Origin: CBDFGS01 sp965247255
Lineage (GTDB): Bacteria > Chloroflexota > Dehalococcoidia > Lucifugimonadales > CAUZJF01
Direction of reading: 5' to 3'
Assembly (NCBI GenBank): GCA_965247255.1
Contig: CBDFGS010000012.1
Coordinates: 682,001 to 746,000 of the forward strand
DNA length: 64,000 nt
Shown piece by piece: positions 1 through 7,658 of this stretch; position 1 is the stretch's first letter, and each line of letters opens with the position of its first letter. The notes under the pieces are model-generated. The model was not told the origin of the DNA. It worked only from the letters and a program-made list of their open reading frames with translations, and made no database searches. The translations under genes were made by a program, and so were the position numbers.

Positions 1-65
1 ACAAGGCAGCCCACGGTTGACACCTTGAATTAGAATTGGTGAACGAGACCGCACTGGAGAGATTC

Positions 66-1442
66 ATGGCCAACACAGAACTGTCCCTCATCGCCCACCT
101 GATGCGTCGCGCCGGTTTCAGCGCGCGGCGCGATGAGCTGGAGGCCTTCGCGGCCAAGGGCTACGAGGCCGTCGTGGACGAGCTGCTCCGTCCCGAGGAC
201 TTCCCAGACGTCGAGAAAGACATTTTGGAGCGATACAACCACGGCCGTCCGGGAGAGGGGCACTGGATGTTCCGCATGGTGAACACGGGACGCCCGCTCG
301 TGGAGAAGATGTCGCTCTTCTGGCACCAGATCTTCGCCACGGCCGCCTTCAAGTCCGACAACCCCCAGGCGTCCCATACCCAGATCGAAATGTTCCGCGA
401 GGTCTGCCTCTCCGACATGCGCACGATTCTTGTCGCGCTATCCAAGGACCCGGCGATGCTCTTCTGGCTGGACAACAACGAGAACCTCAAAGACGAGCCC
501 AACGAGAACTACGGTAGGGAGCTGCTCGAGCTCTTCTCGATGGGCGTCGGCAACTATAACGAGGATGACGTCAAGGGCGCCACCATGGCGTTCACCGGCT
601 GGTCATTCCGTACCAACATCCCCGGCAAAATCTACCCTTCCCAGTTCGTGTACCTAGAGAACGAGCACGCGGACGGGGTCAAGAGCTTCCTCGGGGAGAC
701 TGGGAGCCTCAACGGCGAGGACATCGTGGACGTCATCGTGAAGCAGCCGGCCGCCGCGCGGTTCGTATGCAGGCACCTCTACAACTTCTTCGTGGCGGAC
801 GAGCCGCCGGTGGCGGCATGGAACGAGACGCCCCCTCAGGAACCCGAGGCCATCGACGCCCTTGTTGCGGCGTACTTCCAGTCGGGCGGCGAGATGCGAT
901 CGGTGCTCCGAGTCCTCTTCAACTCGGACTTCTTCAAGGATGCACGGTTCATGAAGGTCAAGAGCCCAGTGGAGCTCGTCACCGGCGTCGTCAAGCTGAC
1001 CGGCACCGCTCGTTTCCCCGACCCGAGAAACTCGGGCTACCTGGGAGGGGCCGGCTCCATGGGCCAGGCCCTCATGAACCCTCTCACGGTTGAGGGATGG
1101 CACACCGGCCAGGAGTGGATAGACGGCGGCACGCTGAACGGACGCGTCAACTTCGCCGTGGACGCTGTAAGCGATCCAGACGCCCCTGGCCTCAAGGACC
1201 TCCTCACCCGTCTCGGCGCCGGGGAGCGGCCCGTGTCGCCCGAGGAGTTCGTCGAGTTGTGTCTTGATTACGCCGGACCCCTCCCGGTGGGAGACAAGAC
1301 GAAGGAAGGCCTGCTGAACTACGCCAACGAATCGGGTGGCGAGCTTTCCTTGAACACCGATGAGGAGCGCCGGTCAGGCGAGCCGCGCGTCGCCCGAATG
1401 CTGCAGCTCATCGTCAGCGCCAAGGAGTACCAGTTCGGGTAG
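66..1442 (+). CDS. DUF1800 family protein
   Basis: This 458-residue protein belongs to the DUF1800 family, whose biochemical role is unknown; relatives are often found beside DUF1501 proteins, and no DUF1501 gene is visible here. The N-terminal region with LIAHLMRRAGFSA, the central segment RELLELFSMGVGNYNEDDVK and the C-terminal LQLIVSAKEYQ are typical of the family, and the length is close to usual. The ATG at 66 is preferred because GGAGAG lies four bases upstream at 56-61; in-frame TTG (36) and GTG (39) codons would add ten or nine residues without a comparable ribosome site. No signal peptide is evident. An NHL propeller gene follows on the same strand. Confidence 0.85.
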   Translation: MANTELSLIAHLMRRAGFSARRDELEAFAAKGYEAVVDELLRPEDFPDVEKDILERYNHGRPGEGHWMFRMVNTGRPLVEKMSLFWHQIFATAAFKSDNPQASHTQIEMFREVCLSDMRTILVALSKDPAMLFWLDNNENLKDEPNENYGRELLELFSMGVGNYNEDDVKGATMAFTGWSFRTNIPGKIYPSQFVYLENEHADGVKSFLGETGSLNGEDIVDVIVKQPAAARFVCRHLYNFFVADEPPVAAWNETPPQEPEAIDALVAAYFQSGGEMRSVLRVLFNSDFFKDARFMKVKSPVELVTGVVKLTGTARFPDPRNSGYLGGAGSMGQALMNPLTVEGWHTGQEWIDGGTLNGRVNFAVDAVSDPDAPGLKDLLTRLGAGERPVSPEEFVELCLDYAGPLPVGDKTKEGLLNYANESGGELSLNTDEERRSGEPRVARMLQLIVSAKEYQFG

Positions 1443-1490
1443 GGGCGCTCGTTCCCCTGTCGAGTCCGCTGCCAAAAAAGCGAGGTCTCG

Positions 1491-1527
1491 TTCCCCCCTT
1501 TGGAAAAGGGGGGCTAGGGGGGATTTC
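1491..1527. repeat. Dispersed repeat family C (G/C-tract hairpin)
   Basis: A nine-base-pair stem (1493-1501 with 1505-1513, loop GGA) is followed by a second G-run. A nearly identical copy lies at 41211-41245 and a weaker relative at 47022-47040. It fills the gap between the DUF1800 and NHL genes and could act as an attenuator. Confidence 0.7.
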
Positions 1528-1577
1528 TCCCAGACTCCACCACCACTGCACTTAACCCATAAGGAGGGCGAAAAACA

Positions 1578-2648
1578 ATGCCTAGACCATACGGACTGCT
1601 AAGAGCGGGATTCCCATACCTCAAAACGCTTGGCGAGTTCATTAACACCAGCTTTCCCCACGACGTCGCCTTCGGAAAAGAAGGGCGCATATACATCCTC
1701 TGCGGGGGGAACTCCGGGCCCATCGCTATCGTAAACCTGGAAGACGACGACCTGGGCAGCTTCGGCGCGCCCGATTTCGGCTTCCGGCTACCCTCCCACA
1801 AGTGCAACTCCGGAAACAGTGAATGGCCTGTCCGGGACGGCGCCATCCTCTGGCCGGTGCAGATACTCGTCGACTCGGCGGAGCTCATCTACGTCTCAGA
1901 CGAGGGCGCGCATAGGATCACCGTGTACGATAGGTTCGGGGAGTTCCAGGGGAAGTGGGGCGAGTTCGGCAGCGACGAAGGGCAGATAAACCGGCCCTCT
2001 GGAATCGCATTCGACGGTGATGAGAATATGTTCGTAGTGGACACCTTGAACCACCGGGTCCAGAAGTTCGCCAAGGACGGCCGCTTCCTGTCGATGTTTG
2101 GCTCACACGGGACGGACGACGGCGAGCTGAACATGCCCTGGGGTATCCACGTCGACGAGCTGGGCGACGTCTACGTCGTGGACTGGCGCAACGACAGAGT
2201 CCAGAAGTTCGACGCCGACGGCAACTTTATCTTCAAGCTAGGCACTCAAGGCTCGGGCGACGGCGAGCTCAACCGGCCCACAGGAGTCGCCGTAGACCTA
2301 GACGGCGATATCTACGTGTGCGATTGGGGGAACAACCGCATACAGCTATTCGATGCCGAGGGGCGCTTCGTGCAGAAGTTCCTCGGCGACGCGACGCTGT
2401 CCAAGGCCGCCATCACCCGCATGCTGGGCAGGAGCGCCGCGAAGTCGATGCGTATGCGCGACATGGCCAACCTCGACCAGGAAAAGCGCTTCCGGAACCC
2501 CAGGTCGGTCCGGGTCGACGCCGAGGGTCACATGTTCGTACCTGACCAGGCCTTGCCGCGGATTCAGGTCTACAAGAAGGAGGCCTACCCGCTAACAGAG
2601 CAGGAGATCATGCCGCGGTTCCGGGCCGAAACCCTTCAGAATTTCTAA
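1578..2648 (+). CDS. NHL-repeat beta-propeller protein
   Basis: A 356-residue protein made almost entirely of NHL repeats, about six blades. Recurrent units have the form GELNRPTGVAVDxDGDIYVCDWGNNRIQLFD. NHL propellers usually serve as binding or scaffold domains and a few are hydrolases; nothing here shows catalysis. No signal peptide or membrane segment is seen, so a cytoplasmic location is likely. The start at 1578 is well supported by AAGGAGG at 1560-1566. It is 135 bases downstream of the DUF1800 gene on the same strand, separated by a hairpin repeat, so co-transcription is possible. Transcription probably stops at the palindrome at 2668. Confidence 0.85.
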   Translation: MPRPYGLLRAGFPYLKTLGEFINTSFPHDVAFGKEGRIYILCGGNSGPIAIVNLEDDDLGSFGAPDFGFRLPSHKCNSGNSEWPVRDGAILWPVQILVDSAELIYVSDEGAHRITVYDRFGEFQGKWGEFGSDEGQINRPSGIAFDGDENMFVVDTLNHRVQKFAKDGRFLSMFGSHGTDDGELNMPWGIHVDELGDVYVVDWRNDRVQKFDADGNFIFKLGTQGSGDGELNRPTGVAVDLDGDIYVCDWGNNRIQLFDAEGRFVQKFLGDATLSKAAITRMLGRSAAKSMRMRDMANLDQEKRFRNPRSVRVDAEGHMFVPDQALPRIQVYKKEAYPLTEQEIMPRFRAETLQNF

Positions 2649-2667
2649 CCACAGAGAACGAAAATGT

Positions 2668-2692
2668 AGGGGCGGGTTTCAAACCCGCCCCT
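2668..2692. terminator. Bidirectional hairpin terminator (repeat family D)
   Basis: A perfect 12-base-pair inverted repeat (2668-2679 with 2681-2692) lies between the convergent NHL and ActE genes. The plus-strand side is followed by TTTG and the other by ATTTT. The GTAGGGGCG core is shared with repeat family D elsewhere in the window, so it may be a repeat serving as a terminator. Confidence 0.65.
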
Positions 2693-2796
2693 TTGTGCGT
2701 CTACGGTACAGCGACTCTAACCGCTGCCAGCCCGAAAGGCGTTCTTATCGGTACCTTCTTCCCCTCTGCGCCCTCCGTGGCCTCTGTGGTGAATCC

Positions 2797-3519
2797 CTAC
2801 TTGTCGAGGATGTACTTCACCAGCATCCAGCGCTCCCGCTCTGTCAACAGGAATCGGAACGCCGGCATAGGTGACGCCGACTCCTTGCCCTTCTCGATAA
2901 GCGCGTATCCCTGCCTTCCGCCCTCGGTGATGAAAGCAAAAATCTCTCCGGGGAGCGACTCCTGCGTCAGCTCGAGCATGAAGTTCGCGGGCAGAGGCGA
3001 CACTCCCTTCGTCGCCATCATCGCTCCGGTGGGCCCATCGCCGCGCATACTGGCGCCGTGGCACATCACGCAATTGACCCGGAACACCTCGCCCGCCAGC
3101 GCCGCGTCGTACGAGTCAAGCACCGGCTGTGGCACCGGAAGCTGCTTGTAATCATCGAGGCTATCGTAACGTAGCTCACGGCCGGTTACCGGAACCGCCT
3201 CGGGATGGGGCAGCACCCGGGGGCCCTCCTGGGACTTGTACGACGGCTGATAGTGCATCTCGCTGAACATCAACACCGCGTGGGACCCCGTCTCGGGTAA
3301 CGCCGGCAGCTTGAAACGAGCGATACCGTGCACCTCGGCTTCACCCGTCCTGATATCCCCGCAGGCTATAGCCGCAAACGCGAACGCCCCACATATCAGC
3401 AGTCCCAGAAGGCGAAGGCTCGCCCATGTCTTATCCCTTCTCCCCTGGCGGGATAAGGCTAGAGCCTGCACTGAGCCTGCCGAAGTGATGAGGGGGGTCC
3501 CTTGGACAGCCAATTTCAC
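2797..3519 (-). CDS. actE: Alternative complex III subunit ActE, monoheme cytochrome c lipoprotein
   Basis: ActE is the monoheme cytochrome c of alternative complex III, carrying electrons from the complex towards a terminal oxidase. One CxxCH heme site is present (CVMCHGASMRGDGP), with a distal MPAF methionine candidate near the C-terminus. A hydrophobic segment ending in AAIACGD is a good lipobox, predicting an outer-face lipoprotein. The GTG start at 3519 overlaps the actD stop as GTGA, indicating coupling. Oddly, the first 30 or so residues before the hydrophobic stretch are encoded by a dispersed repeat (3430-3500) read in frame, giving a non-standard extension to the signal region. No better in-frame start lies between the repeat and the lipobox. 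It is the last gene of the operon. Confidence 0.82.
   Translation of the reverse strand: MKLAVQGTPLITSAGSVQALALSRQGRRDKTWASLRLLGLLICGAFAFAAIACGDIRTGEAEVHGIARFKLPALPETGSHAVLMFSEMHYQPSYKSQEGPRVLPHPEAVPVTGRELRYDSLDDYKQLPVPQPVLDSYDAALAGEVFRVNCVMCHGASMRGDGPTGAMMATKGVSPLPANFMLELTQESLPGEIFAFITEGGRQGYALIEKGKESASPMPAFRFLLTERERWMLVKYILDK
3430..3500. repeat. Composite repeat: family E nested in family A, inside actE
   Basis: The left part (CTTATCCCTTCTCCCCTGG and on) and the right end (GATGAGGGGGG) are the two halves of family A. Between them lie about 24 bases with the family E motif CACTGAGCCTGCCGAAGT. The whole element is translated as the beginning of ActE. Confidence 0.7.
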
Positions 3520-4052
3520 TCCCAGCCGCGCTTGATATCCTCGGCGCCCGCCTTCTTCAGCACCTCTTCAGCGTCTCCCATCCTCTCCTGCGAGCCGGTC
3601 ACCGCCACACCTATGTATCCCTCGGTGATCCGCGTGTCGTAGGCGCCCATAAAGAGCCTGGGCAGCCTCGATTCGAACACTATGCCGAACACCGTGAACA
3701 GGATAGCGCCCAGGAGCGTCCCTTCGTACATCACGATCGCCATGGGCGGGATCGACAGTATCGGCTTGCCCCCCGTGACCACCGGGAAGGCGATCTGAGT
3801 CCCGGTCGTCAGAAGCAGTCCGACGATGAACCCACACGCCGCCCCAACAAGAGGAAACCTGTACAGCTTGTGCGTGGGCTCTTCCTCACCGAACGTGCCC
3901 TCCGGATAGGGCGTTCCGGTCAGCACCTCGTACTCGCCGTCGGCGAACCCCGCCGCCTTTAAGGCGTCGAGGGCGTCCGCCGCGGGGTCCTCCTCGGAAA
4001 AGAGGCCAAGCACACTCCGTTGCGAGAGAGACTCGCTCAAAGATTGGGCCAC
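3516..4052 (-). CDS. actD: Alternative complex III subunit ActD (DUF3341)
   Basis: This 178-residue protein matches the DUF3341/ActD subunit of alternative complex III. An N-terminal ferredoxin-like soluble region begins with GLFSEEDPAADALDALKAAG, and two transmembrane helices follow (about residues 70-95 and 105-130). ActD pairs with ActC in the membrane part of the complex and carries no cofactor in known structures. The GTG start at 4052 follows AAGGGGGTG. The gene begins 12 bases after actC and overlaps actE by four bases, so all three are translated as one unit. Length and hydropathy are normal for the family. Confidence 0.88.
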   Translation of the reverse strand: MAQSLSESLSQRSVLGLFSEEDPAADALDALKAAGFADGEYEVLTGTPYPEGTFGEEEPTHKLYRFPLVGAACGFIVGLLLTTGTQIAFPVVTGGKPILSIPPMAIVMYEGTLLGAILFTVFGIVFESRLPRLFMGAYDTRITEGYIGVAVTGSQERMGDAEEVLKKAGAEDIKRGWE

Positions 4053-4064
4053 GACTGCACCCCC

Positions 4065-5450
4065 TTATTCATGGATTGACGCAGGGACGACCCGCCTGCC
4101 GACCTTGATCTCGTCTCGGCCGACCATGCCTTCCTTGATGTCGAAGAGCGGGATCAGCGGGAATATCTTCGAGAAGAGCAGCATCCCGAGCATTACCCAC
4201 GCGAAGGTCGCGATGACCATCAGTATCTCGATGATGCTCGGATGATACGAGCCCCAGTCGAAGACCATCGGCGTCCTTCGAATAAGGCCCGGAATGATGA
4301 TCAAGAAGCGCTCCAGCCACATCCCGACGTTGACGAGAAGGGTGGTGATAAACATCAGCAGCAGGTTCCGCCGGACCCGCCGGAACATCCATAGCGGGAC
4401 CGGTATAAAAAACGCGGTCAACAAGAACGTGATGAACAGTCCCGACCAAGGCCACTGGAATATCTGCAGCTCTCTGAGCGTGATCTCCAGCCCCTCCAGC
4501 GTGTAAAGCGCGAACACCCACTCGAGGAAGAAGAAGAAGAACCAGGTGACAGCTACCACTATTAGCAGCCTGCCGATGGCGTCCAGGTGGTCTGGAGTAA
4601 TGTATTTGTCCCACTTCCAGAGCCAGACCATGAGCACCATCACCGTCGCCACCGCGGCCACGCCCGAGTGGATGGCGCCGATAATGAAATAGGGTGCGAA
4701 GATGGTCGAGTGCCAGCCCTCCACCCCAATCTGCACTGCGAAGTCCCAGGAGACGATGCTGTGCACCGAGACGAAGACGGGCAGTACCAGGGCCGAGAGC
4801 AGAATCCCGGCAACGGCCTGCAGCTTCCACTGCCTGGGGTTGCCACGCCACCCAAGACACATGAACGAGTAGATGGTGCGCCGGATCCCCGTACTCCGGT
4901 CGCGTATTATGGCGAGGTCCGGCCAAAGCGCGACGAAGACGAACAGAGAGCTCGCGATCAGATACGTCGTGATAGCGCTGGGGTCCCAGATGAACGGCGA
5001 ACGTATGTTTACCCAGACGCCGCGCGCGAAGTCCCAGGGCAGTATCCACGGCGTCGGCAGGAAGGCCTTCCACGGCCGGCCTTCATGCACCAGCGGCGCC
5101 GCTAGCAGCGCGGACATCAGCGAGAATACGGTCAGCACCTCCGCGGCGCGAGTAACGGGCCGCCGCCACTCAGCATGCGTCAGCCGTAGGATCGCCGAGA
5201 TCATGATTCCCGCGTGGCTGATCCCGATCCAGAACACGAAATTGACGAGGAAAACGCCCCAGAATACCGGCCTGTTGAGGCCCGTCACGCCGACGCCCTT
5301 GTTCAGCATGTACCCGAACGCGCTGGCTCCCGTAAGGAATACGATGGTCAGCACCGCGACGGCGATGATCCACCATTTGGGCGTTGTGAAGATACCTATC
5401 AGCAGTTCACGGTTGATCTGCTTCTGGTCCAGCTGTACGTGCTCTTGCAT
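4065..5450 (-). CDS. actC: Alternative complex III subunit ActC, NrfD-type quinol-binding membrane protein
   Basis: A 461-residue NrfD/PsrC-family integral membrane protein with about ten transmembrane helices. FWIGISHAGIMISAILRL and SVHSIVSWDFA are characteristic ActC segments, and WLERFLIIIPGL occurs near the C-terminus. ActC is thought to hold the quinol oxidation site and pass electrons to the iron-sulfur subunit ActB. The ATG at 5450 follows a weak GAGAG. It lies 33 bases downstream of the second NrfD-like gene and 12 bases upstream of actD. In many described operons actC directly follows actB, whereas here the ActF-like gene is between them. Confidence 0.9.
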   Translation of the reverse strand: MQEHVQLDQKQINRELLIGIFTTPKWWIIAVAVLTIVFLTGASAFGYMLNKGVGVTGLNRPVFWGVFLVNFVFWIGISHAGIMISAILRLTHAEWRRPVTRAAEVLTVFSLMSALLAAPLVHEGRPWKAFLPTPWILPWDFARGVWVNIRSPFIWDPSAITTYLIASSLFVFVALWPDLAIIRDRSTGIRRTIYSFMCLGWRGNPRQWKLQAVAGILLSALVLPVFVSVHSIVSWDFAVQIGVEGWHSTIFAPYFIIGAIHSGVAAVATVMVLMVWLWKWDKYITPDHLDAIGRLLIVVAVTWFFFFFLEWVFALYTLEGLEITLRELQIFQWPWSGLFITFLLTAFFIPVPLWMFRRVRRNLLLMFITTLLVNVGMWLERFLIIIPGLIRRTPMVFDWGSYHPSIIEILMVIATFAWVMLGMLLFSKIFPLIPLFDIKEGMVGRDEIKVGRRVVPASIHE

Positions 5451-5483
5451 CTCTCTAATCGCTACCGCTAATAGGGTTCGGCA

Positions 5484-6884
5484 TCAATCCTTCTTACCCA
5501 GAACGAGCACCTCGGTGCGGTGGAACGGCTTGTGCCGCTTGTAGAGCAGCAGCTCCTTCTGCTCCCAGATGTTTATGACCGGGAAGATTCTGGAGGCCAG
5601 CATGTACACGAGGACGACGCCCGACAGCCCACCCACCCAGATCATCACGTCGGGCGCCCCGGGGAGTACCGTCGCTGGTATGGGTTCCAGGGCGTGGTGC
5701 TTATCGATCGAGGCATCGCCTATGCCTGGGACTGAATACGCCGCTACGTAGATTCGGACCCTGTCCAGCAACATCCCGATCAGCACAGCGGCTGCGATGA
5801 GCGTCGGCCCCCAGATGCTCTTGCGTAGCGGGTTCCAGATCATCGCGAATAAGGGAACAACGAAAAGCAGGACGAACGCCGCCACGAAGGCCCACAAGTA
5901 CGGGCCCACCATCGTCAGCTCGATAACGGCCCTCTCATTCGGCTTGGCGCCATACCACAAGATGTTGAAGCTGGAGAACCAGAACCAGAACCACAATAGT
6001 GATAGGGCGAACAGCAGCTTGCCGAGGCCCCAGAACTGGTCGAGGCCTATGTAGTCCCCGTATCCACCAAATCTACGCAGAGCGAACATAGCTATCAGCA
6101 CGGTCGCCACGCCGGCCTGGAGCGCGTTGTGGGACTGAGTCGCCGGAAACAGAGCGTCGATCCAGCCCGGGACAAGGGCCATCGCGAAGTCGATCGCCAC
6201 AAGGAAGTGCACGAAAACGAGCATCATGAAGTAGAAGGCGCCCAGTATTCCGAGCCTGTGGTACTGCATGTTCCACTGGCGCGAAGTGCCGCTCCACCCA
6301 TTGGCCAGCCGCGCGTAGATACGCTGCCTTCGGCCCGACGAGCTATCTCTAATTGCCGCGAGATCGGGGAGAGCGGACACCCACAGCAACATCAGTCCTA
6401 CGACTACGAGTGAAAGCAGCGCGATGCTGGCGATCACATGGGGAGTATGTGAGGGCCAGCGCAGCTCTCCGAAGAACCAGAGAGTACGTCTATTGTCGTC
6501 GAGGCCGGGTAGCACCCACAGCAAAGGGATGAACGCCAGCGTCGTAACGAGCCCGACCGCGCCGAAAAGCTCGGCGGCGCGTGATATTGGACGGCGCCAG
6601 TGGGCTTTGGCCATCCGGGGCGCTATCGCGACCATCGGAGCCGCCTGCGCCGTGGCCAGGAGGAAGGCGAAAAACGCTGCGTGGTAGCCCCACCGGGAGG
6701 TGTCGTCGAAGCCGTCGGCAAGACGCATGGCGAAGCCAACCACGCCCAGTGCGAACAGCGCGGCGAACACTGCAGCTGCGATCTTGAATCGGCTGCCCGA
6801 CTTCTTGTGTCGTTCCAGAAGATCGCGCGTCACGGAGGCCGGCGTGCTCAGCGCTGCGTGGCCGTTGTGGGACACTTCAGCCAT
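5484..6884 (-). CDS. actF: Alternative complex III subunit ActF-like, second NrfD-type membrane protein
   Basis: A 466-residue polytopic membrane protein of the NrfD superfamily, about ten helices after a hydrophilic N-terminus of some 30 residues. The segment WFWFWFSSFNILWYGAKPNE resembles the ActF signature of aromatic residues before IWY. ActF pairs with ActC in the membrane domain, and its quinone site is considered degenerate in known structures. Its start overlaps the end of actB2 by eight bases. Finding it between actB2 and actC rather than at the distal end is a rearranged gene order. Assignment as ActF rather than a second ActC rests on this motif and on the better ActC match of its neighbour. 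Confidence 0.8.
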   Translation of the reverse strand: MAEVSHNGHAALSTPASVTRDLLERHKKSGSRFKIAAAVFAALFALGVVGFAMRLADGFDDTSRWGYHAAFFAFLLATAQAAPMVAIAPRMAKAHWRRPISRAAELFGAVGLVTTLAFIPLLWVLPGLDDNRRTLWFFGELRWPSHTPHVIASIALLSLVVVGLMLLWVSALPDLAAIRDSSSGRRQRIYARLANGWSGTSRQWNMQYHRLGILGAFYFMMLVFVHFLVAIDFAMALVPGWIDALFPATQSHNALQAGVATVLIAMFALRRFGGYGDYIGLDQFWGLGKLLFALSLLWFWFWFSSFNILWYGAKPNERAVIELTMVGPYLWAFVAAFVLLFVVPLFAMIWNPLRKSIWGPTLIAAAVLIGMLLDRVRIYVAAYSVPGIGDASIDKHHALEPIPATVLPGAPDVMIWVGGLSGVVLVYMLASRIFPVINIWEQKELLLYKRHKPFHRTEVLVLGKKD

Positions 6885-7620
6885 GGGCCGGTGCCTTCTC
6901 CTTGGCGTCCTCGTCCACCTTCTTCAAGTAGATGACGTTGGGCTCCGTCCCAAGCTCTCCGAGGAGGTGATAACCCCTTCCGTCCTTTTCCATCTCAATC
7001 TTATTTAGCTTGGACACCCTGCTCTCAGGATCGTTAAGGTCCCCGAATACCAGGGTATCGGTCGGACAGGAGTTGACACACGCGGGATTCAGCGCGCGGT
7101 CGCCGTCCTCGACCTCGCGCCCCTCGACGGCCGCCTCCCGGGTCGAGCGACGGATGCGCTGTATGCAGAAAGTACACTTCTCCATGATCCCGCGGCTGCG
7201 GACGGTGACGTCCGGATTGAGCTGGTTCTCCAGACTCCCCGGCCACTCGGGCTCCCAGAAGTTGAAGTACCGCACGATGTACGGGCAGTTGTTGGAGCAG
7301 AGCCGCGATCCAATGCAGCGGTTGTACACCTGTACGTTCAGTCCCTCAGGGTTGTGGTAGGTCGCGAAGACGGGGCACACCGGCTCGCACGGGGCGTTGT
7401 CGCAGTGCTGGCAAAGTATCGGAATGAACCGCGCCTTGACGTCGGGGAACTCGCCCTCCCAGTAGCGCTCAATCCGTATCCACTCAATAGCACGCCTCTG
7501 GTTGAAGTGCTCCTCTTCGTTTATAGGGATGTTGTTCTCGGCCTGGCAGGCAACGACGCAGGCCTGACAACCGATGCACTTGTCGATGTCGATCGCCATG
7601 CCCCATTTTTCGCCTGCCAT
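6877..7620 (-). CDS. actB2: Alternative complex III iron-sulfur subunit ActB2
   Basis: A 247-residue ferredoxin-like subunit with four cysteine clusters corresponding to the iron-sulfur half of ActB. Visible motifs are CIGCQACVVAC, CQHCDNAPCEPVCP, CIGSRLCSNNCP and CTFC...CVNSCP. In the third motif the second cysteine is serine, which fits the [3Fe-4S] cluster known at this position in ActB. Three [4Fe-4S] and one [3Fe-4S] clusters would relay electrons from ActC towards the hemes of ActA. The protein has no signal sequence and presumably travels with the Tat-bearing ActB1. In most described complexes B1 and B2 are fused; here they are separate genes 38 bases apart. Confidence 0.9.
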   Translation of the reverse strand: MAGEKWGMAIDIDKCIGCQACVVACQAENNIPINEEEHFNQRRAIEWIRIERYWEGEFPDVKARFIPILCQHCDNAPCEPVCPVFATYHNPEGLNVQVYNRCIGSRLCSNNCPYIVRYFNFWEPEWPGSLENQLNPDVTVRSRGIMEKCTFCIQRIRRSTREAAVEGREVEDGDRALNPACVNSCPTDTLVFGDLNDPESRVSKLNKIEMEKDGRGYHLLGELGTEPNVIYLKKVDEDAKEKAPAHG

Positions 7621-7658
7621 CGCACTGCTCCTCGTTTAAGGGGGTAACGCCCCCGGCG

